41,173 nt of DNA, taken from positions 1 through 41,173 of IMG/VR virus record IMGVR_UViG_3300037672_001695; one strand, 5' to 3'. The stretch comes from a virus. The notes beneath the pieces were generated by a model. That model saw nothing but the letters and a program-made list of their open reading frames with translations, was not told the DNA's origin and did no database searches. Position 1 is the stretch's first letter. Every line of letters starts with the position of its first letter. The position numbers were made by a program, and so were the translations under genes. This document shows, piece after piece, positions 8,032 to 13,258 of the stretch.

Positions 8032-8810
8032 CAAAATTAGTTACTCTTGGATGCTCATGGGTCAAAGGTGTAGGTGCAAAATATTCCTGCAATAACCCTG
8101 ATGATGAAAATACATACCTCTCTTATAGAAGTATTACTAAACAAAATGCTCCCTATGCTTGGCGAACACTTCTGGCAAACAAATATAACTTAGAACAACA
8201 TAACATTGCTCAAGGTGGTTCAGCAAATCAAACACAGTTCCGCCTCGCACAAGAATACTTCAATACCGTAGAAAATCCAAAAGATATTATCGTCCTATGG
8301 GGTGTTACATCCATCTATCGTGATGAACTTTATTTCAATCAAATAGAAAAATATAAACCATTCATTTTCAATTTTCACACAAAACGTGCTGATGACTTCG
8401 AGAGAAAATCTGGGTTCAATTCTATAAACCATTATCGTAGACACTTCAATGAAAAGAATGAATACCACCAACTCACACAAAACATCAAACACTGGCAACA
8501 GTACTTTGACCTGAGGGGCATCCGCCATAAATGGTTCGATACCCTCAACCAAACTAACACCATACACAATAACGCTATAGTATTCCCTCATGAGGGGATG
8601 CCCGACCTTATGTCTCAAATGACCGCAGAGGTTTCCGGTGCTCCAATTCATCAAGATCGTATGCACCTCTCTAATTGGCTCGTAGACTCTTCAAGAATAC
8701 AAAAACTCCTAGACAATAACGTAGTAAACCCATACTCCCTTCACCCATCTCAAGAAGGTTCTAAAGTAATTGCTAACCTCCTTGACAAACATGTAGCGTC
8801 GATGCTATAA
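8028..8810 (+). CDS. SGNH-hydrolase-like protein, copy 3
   Basis: A 260-residue paralogue: block I VTLGCSWVKGVG (candidate Ser10), middle block AQGGSANQTQFR, C-terminal block NPYSLHPSQEG (candidate His239). It overlaps copy 2 by four bases (ATGA), so the two are translationally coupled. The last codons contain a near-consensus sigma70 promoter for the next genes, so the 3' end is under double constraint. It is more similar in block spelling to copy 2 than to copy 1. Confidence 0.7.
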   Translation: MTKLVTLGCSWVKGVGAKYSCNNPDDENTYLSYRSITKQNAPYAWRTLLANKYNLEQHNIAQGGSANQTQFRLAQEYFNTVENPKDIIVLWGVTSIYRDELYFNQIEKYKPFIFNFHTKRADDFERKSGFNSINHYRRHFNEKNEYHQLTQNIKHWQQYFDLRGIRHKWFDTLNQTNTIHNNAIVFPHEGMPDLMSQMTAEVSGAPIHQDRMHLSNWLVDSSRIQKLLDNNVVNPYSLHPSQEGSKVIANLLDKHVASML

Positions 8811-8812
8811 TT
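8783..8812 (+). promoter_or_regulatory. Near-consensus sigma70 promoter inside the end of SGNH copy 3
   Basis: TTGACA (8783-8788), an 18-nt spacer and TATAAT (8807-8812), the latter also an extended -10 (TGCTATAAT). The predicted start is near 8819, just before the DUF3310 gene at 8833. This is the strongest host-type promoter I see in the window and predicts early expression of the downstream genes. Confidence 0.85.
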
Positions 8813-8832
8813 GTATCACGTCACTGATATCC

Positions 8833-9063
8833 ATGTCTGAAAACACAGAGAGTAAATATAGTCCTGCACACTATCAACAAGGATCTATTCAAGTATGGGA
8901 CTTCATCGCTGATCAAAACTTAGACTTCTTCTGTGGTAATGTCGTAAAATATGTCTGTCGTGCTGGTCATAAACCTCATGAAGACTACCTACACGACCTC
9001 CGTAAAGCACAGGTTTATATTGAAAAAGCATTATTACTTGCATCTCAAGAAAGAAATCGCTAA
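8833..9063 (+). CDS. DUF3310 family protein
   Basis: A 76-residue protein with the DUF3310 signature in order: HYQ near residue 14, a central WDFI, then FFCGNVVKYVCRAGHK and DLRKAQVYIEKAL. This family is common in phages; some annotations call it a nucleotide kinase, but I know of no firm basis for that, so no function is claimed. It has the usual length. It follows a near-consensus sigma70 promoter and is the first of two plus-strand genes expected to be early. Confidence 0.9.
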   Translation: MSENTESKYSPAHYQQGSIQVWDFIADQNLDFFCGNVVKYVCRAGHKPHEDYLHDLRKAQVYIEKALLLASQERNR

Positions 9064-9071
9064 ACTATACT

Positions 9072-9078
9072 CTAAATA
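9072..9078 (+). promoter_or_regulatory. CTAAATA late-like box
   Basis: CTAAATA lies 28 bases before the ATG of the CxxC protein. The same variant occurs before two structural genes (24575-24583 and 39513-39521), so it may be a late box; the isolated match is short. Confidence 0.35.
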
Positions 9079-9105
9079 ATTTGATCAATTACTACTGTTC
9101 TCCCC

Positions 9106-9375
9106 ATGAAAAAATGTGAGAAGTGTGGTGCTACCTGGATGGAAGGAGTACTCTATTGGCAAGGCACCGGCAAACCAGGTAAAGATCTCGATCTTGCTGG
9201 TCTAGTATGCAATAACCTTAGAGATGATGATCCCGATTCCTCACTGTGCATCAACACTTCTAGAGGCAAAACTGGTGGCGATACCTGGGAATATCGTCGT
9301 GGTTTCATAGATGGTGCCTATACATCCCTCAAAAAACAACGTGAAGATATGAGAGATAACTTTTCTGATATTTGA
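9106..9375 (+). CDS. Small CxxC (zinc-ribbon-like) protein, 89 aa
   Basis: It begins MKKCEKCGATWMEG; the CxxC at residues 4-7 and two later cysteines (in LVCNN and SLCIN) could bind one zinc ion. A central W-Y-W cluster and a C-terminal helical, charged stretch (SLKKQREDMRDNF) follow. No family recognised. The function could be nucleic-acid or protein binding, but this is a guess from the metal motif. Its stop codon is embedded in the -35 element (TTGACG) of the next promoter. Confidence 0.7.
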   Translation: MKKCEKCGATWMEGVLYWQGTGKPGKDLDLAGLVCNNLRDDDPDSSLCINTSRGKTGGDTWEYRRGFIDGAYTSLKKQREDMRDNFSDI

Positions 9376-9400
9376 CGAATTTCAAAACCCTTGCTATAAC
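9372..9400 (+). promoter_or_regulatory. Sigma70 promoter leading directly into a terminator
   Basis: TTGACG (9372-9377), 17 nt, TATAAC (9395-9400) with extended -10 TGCTATAAC. The predicted start near 9407 is only about 12 nt before a strong intrinsic terminator, so the product would be an RNA of about 45 nt unless termination is overridden. Confidence 0.65.
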
Positions 9401-9418
9401 TACATAGTTGAACACTTC

Positions 9419-9452
9419 TCCCCCCTCGAAAGGTATGGGGGGGGATTTTTTT
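9419..9452 (+). terminator. Strong intrinsic terminator
   Basis: A C-rich arm at 9419-9427 pairs with a G-rich arm at 9437-9445 (about 9 bp, nearly all G-C) around a nine-base loop, followed by seven T. It ends the DUF3310/CxxC transcript and separates it from the structured region. Confidence 0.9.
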
Positions 9453-9672
9453 ATGGGCAATTTTTTTACCCTGGGCGTTTTGGGTATCTGAAAAAATAAA
9501 TGGATTCGACTTCTAGAGGTCGTCTGGAAACGTTTGTAGGTTAGAAAGAAGGTACTTATTTTGCAACCCGCCCCCCCTTCGCAACACATAAGGGGCATAA
9601 TAACTGTCTCTAAGTGTTATTCACGGTGTGCGGAGTAAGTGTTAGATAGGGGGCATGATTGATGGCAGTTAG

Positions 9673-9686
9673 TGTGAGGAACTGTG
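9673..9686 (+). repeat. 14-nt direct repeat, copy 1
   Basis: TGTGAGGAACTGTG, identical to 9845-9858. Here it fills the terminal part of the large hairpin 9643-9699. Confidence 0.85.
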
Positions 9687-9844
9687 TGCCCCTTATCTAT
9701 CACTGAGTGTTGTGTGATTCCCCCTGTGTTCGTTACAACGAGTATAAGCGATATTCACGGGGTTTGGGTGACTGTCTGGGACACTTTGTGGACTGTCACA
9801 TTCACTTAGTGTTCGCATGTTGGTGAACTTTGGGGGTTGCATTC

Positions 9845-9858
9845 TGTGAGGAACTGTG
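9845..9858 (+). repeat. 14-nt direct repeat, copy 2
   Basis: Second exact copy of TGTGAGGAACTGTG, 172 nt downstream. Again it is mostly in the loop of a hairpin (9840-9866). A related ACTGTGAGG lies at 9876-9884. Confidence 0.85.
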
Positions 9859-9904
9859 ATAGAATGGGCAGAAAAACTGTGAGGGTCTCGATGTTACTTA
9901 GCGG

Positions 9905-9935
9905 GTCTCATAGTGTTTCACTGTGTCTCATAGTG
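9905..9935 (+). repeat. Tandem 11-nt repeat (GTCTCATAGTG) inside the last hairpin
   Basis: GTCTCATAGTG occurs at 9905-9915 and 9925-9935 with a 20-nt period, both inside the long stem-loop 9892-9952. The first copy pairs with CACTGTG at 9919-9925. Confidence 0.8.
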
Positions 9936-10013
9936 CGACCGCTAAGGTAACAACAACCACGAGGATAATGGACGACTAAGTGACATTACCAAACCTTATA
10001 CAAAAAGAACATA

Positions 10014-10021
10014 TATTTATT
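10014..10021 (-). promoter_or_regulatory. Late-type box (AATAAATA) facing the gene-free region
   Basis: The minus strand reads AATAAATA, overlapping the stop codon of the gene at 10021. It would drive transcription leftward through the structured region, giving an antisense RNA; no coding frame follows. Confidence 0.35.
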
Positions 10022-10188
10022 CACACATTTATATAACACTTAGTATTTGCAATAACACCCCACGAAATAGCATCAACGGGGTGCATATTTAGCAAACTAA
10101 TATACACCTCCATTGGGAGCACACTATTAGTTTTACCAATAGATCTTACCCTCTTAGATGACACTAACTCATAGGATGCGCGTTTCAT
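10021..10188 (-). CDS. Small protein, 55 aa, function unknown
   Basis: I translated this by hand; it begins MKRASYELVSSKRVRSIGK and ends ANTKCYINV. The N-terminus is basic (about six Lys/Arg in the first 20 residues), the rest mostly hydrophobic. Its ATG overlaps the TGA of the upstream 57-aa gene (ATGA), the usual coupling in this cluster. It is the last gene of the minus-strand cluster before the gene-free region. No family recognised. Confidence 0.65.
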   Translation of the reverse strand: MKRASYELVSSKRVRSIGKTNSVLPMEVYISLLNMHPVDAISWGVIANTKCYINV

Positions 10189-10358
10189 ACATTCTCCAAC
10201 AATTTTACTGTATAACTATCTAGATTCTCTCTAATGTTATTTTCATCAATAACATCTAGGAAGTGTGGTTCTTTATAATTAGACTGATCATAATTCACAT
10301 CATTCTCATACTCATCCCATGCACTGTTGATGTTAGTTAGTGAGTTGAAGTTGTTCAT
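10185..10358 (-). CDS. Small acidic protein, 57 aa, function unknown
   Basis: I translated this by hand; it begins MNNFNSLTNINSAWDEYEND and ends DSYTVKLLENV. It is Asn- and Asp/Glu-rich with few basic residues. It starts 3 nt after the stop of the upstream gene and couples to the next by ATGA. No ribosome site of its own is evident, so translation probably depends on the upstream gene. No family recognised. Confidence 0.65.
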   Translation of the reverse strand: MNNFNSLTNINSAWDEYENDVNYDQSNYKEPHFLDVIDENNIRENLDSYTVKLLENV

Positions 10359-10361
10359 AGT

Positions 10362-10577
10362 TCAATAGCGAGAAGGGATACGATTGAGGTTGATTGATGA
10401 CACACAGAACCCAGCAGATTCTGTGATCTGGTTGACTACTTCATCTTCATTATCAGCAAAATAAACTGTTGATAATGCGGCATTGATTATACCTTGATGA
10501 AATTGTACTGGCAATTCAAAATCACCATCAACAAAATCAAATTGAATAGAGTCAACAACGTAGCGTGATTGTGTCAT
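10362..10577 (-). CDS. Hypothetical protein, 71 aa
   Basis: It begins MTQSRYVVDSIQFDFVDG and ends SINLNRIPSRY. It is acidic in the middle, with alternating hydrophobic residues (YVVDSIQFDFVDGDFELPVQF) suggesting beta strands. Its ATG overlaps the stop of the 107-aa gene upstream (ATGA), so it belongs to a four-gene chain ending at 10021. No family recognised. Confidence 0.7.
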   Translation of the reverse strand: MTQSRYVVDSIQFDFVDGDFELPVQFHQGIINAALSTVYFADNEDEVVNQITESAGFCVSSINLNRIPSRY

Positions 10578-10897
10578 GAGAATACGTAACCTGAGATGAA
10601 TGGAATTACATTATTGTTATCTCTTATATACCATTTCTTTGCTTTTTGAAATACTCCATTCTTAGTACCATCTTTGAACTCATTGATGATAACATTCAAG
10701 CGAGATTTAGTCACATTAGTATAATAACCTGCATTTGATATTGCGACTGCGTTATTGTTGATAACGGCAATCTTATGACCGTGCAATCTTACAATAGAAT
10801 AATTACCTTCTTCATTGTAATGAACACTAGTATTATCATGTTCCCAATTTTGTTTGTTATTGATGGCGGTGATCATTTGGGTTTCGATCTTACGCAT
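10574..10897 (-). CDS. Hypothetical protein, 107 aa
   Basis: It begins MRKIETQMITAINNKQNW and is rich in Asn and Lys, with a strand-like central part (NYSIVRLHGHKIAVINNNAVAIS) and a basic C-terminal third (FQKAKKWYIRDNN). It has a good ribosome site, AAAGGA, about 9 bases before the ATG, and a leader resembling the cluster motif. It heads the coupled chain 10897-10021. I do not recognise a family; small basic proteins of this kind in T4-like phages are sometimes host-takeover factors, which is only a possibility here. Confidence 0.75.
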   Translation of the reverse strand: MRKIETQMITAINNKQNWEHDNTSVHYNEEGNYSIVRLHGHKIAVINNNAVAISNAGYYTNVTKSRLNVIINEFKDGTKNGVFQKAKKWYIRDNNNVIPFISGYVFS

Positions 10898-10928
10898 GAT
10901 GAATTCCTTTGTTTGTTTGATTGATTGA

Positions 10929-10934
10929 ATCCTA
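10929..10934 (-). promoter_or_regulatory. Weak -10 (TAGGAT) with cluster-type leader
   Basis: TAGGAT is followed, 11 nt from its first base, by CAATCAAAC, resembling the CAGTTCAAAC leader of other genes in this cluster. The hexamer is poor; position and leader are the support. Confidence 0.35.
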
Positions 10935-10939
10935 CTCGG

Positions 10940-11149
10940 TTAGTGTGACATTCTCCGGCGATTTAGGACAGTTCCAAAAGTGGATGCTTGGTCACTATAA
11001 AATCCTTCTACCATGGGATCATGACCCCTCCAAAGTAATTCAACCTTACGACAATCCCTGGCAGCGTATAACAACTCAGCATCGCTCATAGAGGTGGCAA
11101 GTGTTTCCCACTTCTGAAAGTCTGCTGCGGTTGCGTTACGTCTGATCAT
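10940..11149 (-). CDS. Hypothetical protein, 69 aa
   Basis: I place the start at 11149 (MIRRNATAADFQKWE) rather than the longer frame to 11200: AAAGGAAAGCATCATG gives a good ribosome site there, and the upstream codons overlap a leader and a -10-like sequence. The sequence is mixed charged and helical (LYAARDCRKVELLWRGHD) with a basic end (NRRRMSH). The leader GTCAAAGGAAA matches that of the next upstream gene. No family recognised. Confidence 0.7.
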   Translation of the reverse strand: MIRRNATAADFQKWETLATSMSDAELLYAARDCRKVELLWRGHDPMVEGFYSDQASTFGTVLNRRRMSH

Positions 11150-11208
11150 GATGCTTTCCTTTGACTTCTTTATAATCCCATACTCCAAAGGATTATGCAA
11201 GTATCATT

Positions 11209-11223
11209 TGTTACACTGTAACA
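11209..11223 (-). promoter_or_regulatory. Hairpin directly after a stop codon (TGTTAC-AGT-GTAACA)
   Basis: A perfect 6-bp stem with a 3-nt loop, one base after the stop of the 87-aa gene. There is no T-run, so it looks more like an RNA 3'-end stabiliser or processing site than an intrinsic terminator. Confidence 0.5.
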
Positions 11224-11224
11224 T

Positions 11225-11488
11225 TTAGTCTACTGTCTCAATAGTGTAACTAATAGCGACTAAATCATCATAATGATCAAACCAACTCCAAGTATATGAA
11301 CTCGTAAACTTATTATAAAACTCACTACGATATTCAATATTTGATGACATAGGGCAGGAAATACCTCGCTTGATATACTTTGGATCTAGCGTAATCGGTG
11401 CCCTATCTCCAGTAAAAATCAATGTCTCTTGCATCTTATAATCTATTGTCTGTTCAACAAGATTACCTAAGTGAGTTGTTAGTTTCAT
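11225..11488 (-). CDS. Hypothetical protein, 87 aa
   Basis: The start is set at 11488 (MKLTTHLGNLVEQTIDYK), not at 11545, because AAAGGA sits properly before it and a TATTGT -10 with an AGTCAAAGG leader lies between the two candidates. The protein has an N-terminal helical part and an aromatic C-terminus (FTSSYTWSWFDHYDDLV). No family recognised. A hairpin follows the stop immediately. Confidence 0.7.
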   Translation of the reverse strand: MKLTTHLGNLVEQTIDYKMQETLIFTGDRAPITLDPKYIKRGISCPMSSNIEYRSEFYNKFTSSYTWSWFDHYDDLVAISYTIETVD

Positions 11489-11510
11489 GATGATTTCCTT
11501 TGACTCCCTT

Positions 11511-11516
11511 ACAATA
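11511..11516 (-). promoter_or_regulatory. -10 (TATTGT) with AGTCAAAGG leader
   Basis: TATTGT, then AGTCAAAGGAA starting 11 nt from the first base of the hexamer, the second flavour of the cluster leader. It drives the 87-aa gene. Confidence 0.5.
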
Positions 11517-11541
11517 CAGCATTTTGCAGGTCTATCCCATA

Positions 11542-11706
11542 TCATGTGACAGTTTTATAACTGTCTACTAATTCCTCCAATTGACTAATTTTCTGTTCTA
11601 GATTCTCAATCGAAGATTCTAGGATCTTTATGTGATCAACTATAGAATCTTGATGATATTCTCTTGCAGTGAAAATGTCCTTGTATTGCATTAGTTTACT
11701 GATCAT
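11542..11706 (-). CDS. Small coiled-coil protein, 54 aa
   Basis: I translated this by hand; it begins MISKLMQYKDIFTAREYHQD, and its C-terminal 30 residues (IKILESSIENLEQKISQLEE) show a clear heptad pattern of Ile/Leu with Glu/Lys/Gln, so it probably forms a coiled coil and dimerises. The start overlaps the stop of the 65-aa gene upstream (ATGA). A perfect 7-bp hairpin straddles its last codons. Role unknown; an antitoxin-like or adaptor role is possible but unsupported. Confidence 0.7.
   Translation of the reverse strand: MISKLMQYKDIFTAREYHQDSIVDHIKILESSIENLEQKISQLEELVDSYKTVT
11548..11565 (-). promoter_or_regulatory. Perfect hairpin (7-bp stem, 4-nt loop) at a gene end
   Basis: GACAGTT-ATAA-AACTGTC on the minus strand, inside the last codons of the coiled-coil gene and about 60 nt before the next start. 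No T-run follows. It could be an RNA stability hairpin or an operator palindrome. Confidence 0.5.
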
Positions 11707-11900
11707 AATGTTGCCTCGTCATAGATTTCATAAAACATATTCCATGCTTTTAGATCACATACAAACGATGATATATCTGCTTGATCACTCACCCAGTCAT
11801 ATGCCATATCGATATCGGCATTATTATTCAGGATGAATGATTGCAGTCCTTGAAGTGCATCAATGAATCGTGGATTGTTGTACACAGCAGCAATAGACAT
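11703..11900 (-). CDS. Hypothetical acidic protein, 65 aa
   Basis: It begins MSIAAVYNNPRFIDALQGLQ and ends YEIYDEATL. It is predicted helical and strongly acidic in the second half. It couples to the coiled-coil gene by ATGA. The ribosome site is weak. It begins about 50 nt after the stop of the 88-aa gene, across a small hairpin. No family recognised. Confidence 0.7.
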   Translation of the reverse strand: MSIAAVYNNPRFIDALQGLQSFILNNNADIDMAYDWVSDQADISSFVCDLKAWNMFYEIYDEATL

Positions 11901-11938
11901 GATAAGAAAAAATGTTAGATAAGGGTTTACACTAAATG

Positions 11939-11953
11939 AGGGAAATTATCCCT
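11939..11953 (-). promoter_or_regulatory. Hairpin overlapping a stop codon (AGGGA-TAATT-TCCCT)
   Basis: A 5-bp perfect stem beginning inside the TAG of the 88-aa gene. It is another example of the stop-proximal hairpins in this cluster. Confidence 0.4.
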
Positions 11954-12218
11954 AACATGACATTGGAGCATACTCAGAACGAGGCATTTTGTCTGTATTG
12001 TAACCAGTCACCTCGGCACCGTTAGCAATGCGAGAATGCCAATCATACTTTGCCTCAATACCTAAAATTACACTATATGATTTCAAACCATTAGAACGCC
12101 AAGTAACGCGACGGATAAATCTTTTCACAACAACTTTCATTCCTTTCTTTTCACATGCTTCAGCAATAAATGCCTCAGGAAAGTAATCAACAATGGTGAC
12201 GTTGTTAGTGACTTGCAT
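11952..12218 (-). CDS. Hypothetical protein, 88 aa
   Basis: It begins MQVTNNVTIVDYFPEAFIAE, continues with a basic stretch (KKGMKVVVKRFIRRVTWRSN) and ends EYAPMSC. The alternation of charged and hydrophobic residues suggests a small alpha/beta fold. Ribosome site AAAGGA lies 8-9 bases before the ATG. It is driven by one of the three GAGCAC-type promoter modules (12226-12270). No family recognised. Confidence 0.75.
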   Translation of the reverse strand: MQVTNNVTIVDYFPEAFIAEACEKKGMKVVVKRFIRRVTWRSNGLKSYSVILGIEAKYDWHSRIANGAEVTGYNTDKMPRSEYAPMSC

Positions 12219-12225
12219 GGTGTGT

Positions 12226-12270
12226 TCCTTTGACTTGAATGAATAATAGCAAAAATGGACTGCTGTGCTC
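12226..12270 (-). promoter_or_regulatory. GAGCAC-box promoter module, copy 1
   Basis: GAGCAC (12270-12265), then TATTAT (12248-12243) starting exactly 22 nt later with an extended -10 (TGCTATTAT), then leader AGTCAAAGG. A post-stop hairpin lies just upstream. It drives the 88-aa gene. Confidence 0.65.
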
Positions 12271-12275
12271 TTTTA

Positions 12276-12301
12276 TTGTGCCACTAATACTTGTGGCACA
12301 A
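12276..12301 (-). promoter_or_regulatory. Post-stop TGGCAC hairpin, copy 1
   Basis: A 9-bp perfect stem TTGTGCCAC/GTGGCACAA with an 8-nt loop, 11 nt after the stop of the 56-aa gene and just before a GAGCAC-box promoter. No T-run on either side, so simple intrinsic termination is doubtful. Confidence 0.6.
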
Positions 12302-12312
12302 CGATAACATTT

Positions 12313-12483
12313 TTAGCAGGATACTTCCATCCACATCATGTTATTTCGTGCTACAATCATGGTTTTTCCATGCTCTTCACTAGACCAACTGTAAGCAACA
12401 TCAACCGCATGATCTTCGCTGGTGAAATATTCAGCGTCAAACTCTTGTCCTTTCGGATACACGGACCAGGATACAAATGACAT
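12313..12483 (-). CDS. Hypothetical protein, 56 aa
   Basis: I place the start at 12483 (MSFVSWSVYPKGQEFDAEYF) because the longer frame to 12543 would cross the end of the upstream 53-aa gene, and the preferred start suits the short intergenic gap. It has conserved-looking aromatic and acidic residues and ends with four methionines (NNMMWMEVSC). No Shine-Dalgarno sequence is evident. No family recognised. Confidence 0.65.
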   Translation of the reverse strand: MSFVSWSVYPKGQEFDAEYFTSEDHAVDVAYSWSSEEHGKTMIVARNNMMWMEVSC

Positions 12484-12524
12484 GATGATGTTAGATAGTG
12501 AGGGTGAGTTAGTGTTACTTAGGA

Positions 12525-12686
12525 TCAAAAAGGGTTCGACCATGACTCATATTTTGCCATTGTAATCTGACCATCACGGCATAAGAAATCAGTATAATTA
12601 TTCCAATTCTCACGTGTTGCGACAATGTCACCTTTTACAACTTGATCACATTGGCGGAACTCTTTCAGTGCTTGAACTTTAGTCAT
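12525..12686 (-). CDS. Small protein, 53 aa
   Basis: I translated this by hand; it begins MTKVQALKEFRQCDQVVKGD and ends YESWSNPF. Its start is well supported: ribosome site AAAGG, the conserved CAGTTCAAAC leader and a TATTAT -10 precede it at the spacing seen for other genes. The sequence suggests a small mixed fold with two cysteines. No family recognised. Confidence 0.75.
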   Translation of the reverse strand: MTKVQALKEFRQCDQVVKGDIVATRENWNNYTDFLCRDGQITMAKYESWSNPF

Positions 12687-12693
12687 TGCCTTT

Positions 12694-12736
12694 GTTTGAA
12701 CTGTTTATATAATACATGTTTTAGGACACCGTGCTC
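12694..12736 (-). promoter_or_regulatory. GAGCAC-box promoter module, copy 2
   Basis: GAGCACGGTGTCC starting at 12736, TATTAT (12714-12709) exactly 22 nt from the box start, then CAGTTCAAAC beginning 11 nt from the -10 start. It drives the 53-aa gene. Nearly identical to copy 3 across the whole stretch. Confidence 0.7.
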
Positions 12737-12742
12737 ATTTAC

Positions 12743-12766
12743 TGTGACACTAAAACAATTGGCACA
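12743..12766 (-). promoter_or_regulatory. Post-stop TGGCAC hairpin, copy 2 (degenerate)
   Basis: Same position and spelling as copies 1 and 3, but the stem is decayed: 4 pairs, one A-G mismatch, then 2 pairs. It lies 14 nt after the stop of the 66-aa gene. Confidence 0.5.
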
Positions 12767-12779
12767 TCGATATAACTTA

Positions 12780-12980
12780 TCATCCATGAACATCCATAAA
12801 ATCATCCAAACTAAACCCTTCTCCAGTGCATGTCTCTTCGATCAATTCCTCCACTGAATAACATTCTAATTTCAAACGATATTCTTCGGAAGTATCATCA
12901 TCAGGATGATAATCATCGTGGCAAAGATACTCCCACTCACGCACTAATGCATCGATAATTTGTGCTTTAGTGTAGACCAT
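12780..12980 (-). CDS. Hypothetical acidic protein, 66 aa
   Basis: It begins MVYTKAQIIDALVREWEYLC, followed by DDYHPDDDTSEEYRLKLECY and SVEELIEETCTGEGFSLDDF. It has a high Asp/Glu content with predicted helices. The ATG overlaps the stop of the 88-aa gene upstream (TAATG). The acidic, helical character would suit a DNA-mimic or antitoxin-like role, but nothing in the sequence proves it. Confidence 0.72.
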   Translation of the reverse strand: MVYTKAQIIDALVREWEYLCHDDYHPDDDTSEEYRLKLECYSVEELIEETCTGEGFSLDDFMDVHG

Positions 12981-13246
12981 TATACACCTACTGTTTGTGA
13001 TTGTTTGACTGTTGTTATTACAAAGTTATTATTATCACCCATTTCAACTTTCATTGTATCAGGCATAATGCTTTGATCTTCTCTTACTTGCCAAAAACCT
13101 TTGCCATGCACGATAACAGCGAAACCAAAACATCCTGGCGTTGGCATCATAAACAATCCATGCTTTCTTGCATCTTCGATGTTAGCGAAACCACGTGCAT
13201 TTATGCACCAATCGTTACCAAAATAAACACAAACAAAGTCAGTCAT
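12980..13246 (-). CDS. Hypothetical protein, 88 aa
   Basis: I set the start at 13246 (MTDFVCVYFGNDWCINARGF): the longer frame to 13282 would run through the -10 and leader of its own promoter. The protein has a beta-rich look (GCFGFAVIVHGKGFWQV) and ends with a polar strand-like tail (NNNFVITTVKQSQTVGV). It couples to the 66-aa gene by TAATG. No family recognised. Confidence 0.72.
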   Translation of the reverse strand: MTDFVCVYFGNDWCINARGFANIEDARKHGLFMMPTPGCFGFAVIVHGKGFWQVREDQSIMPDTMKVEMGDNNNFVITTVKQSQTVGV

Positions 13247-13258
13247 GATGTTGAATTG

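Larger units (their letters stand above)
9500..9955 (+). ncRNA. Candidate structured noncoding RNA region
   Basis: No gene-like frame is visible here, and the plus strand is G/T-rich unlike its neighbours. Inverted repeats in order: 9507-9522; 9574-9579 with 9590-9595; 9643-9655 with 9687-9699 (13 pairs, one G-U) with an inner CAGTT/AACTG stem; 9768-9776 with 9791-9799 (one mismatch); 9811-9816 with 9823-9828 (one G-U); 9840-9847 with 9859-9866 (one G-U); 9892-9907 with 9937-9952 (two single-base bulges), enclosing the hairpin 9909-9915/9919-9925. All the wobble pairs I found are G-U in the plus-strand RNA and would be A-C mismatches on the other strand. Alternatives are a replication origin or a packaging site. 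Boundaries are approximate. Confidence 0.5.

Noticed and set aside
9501-9510. TGGATTCGAC, matching the 5' motif of tmRNA
   Set aside because: No G-rich acceptor 5' arm precedes it, and no T-arm or CCA end follows within several hundred bases; the bases are part of the small hairpin at 9507-9522.
9376-10020. Prophage attachment site or tRNA in the gene-free region
   Set aside because: No tRNA arms, no integrase in the window, and the genome type is lytic T4-like.
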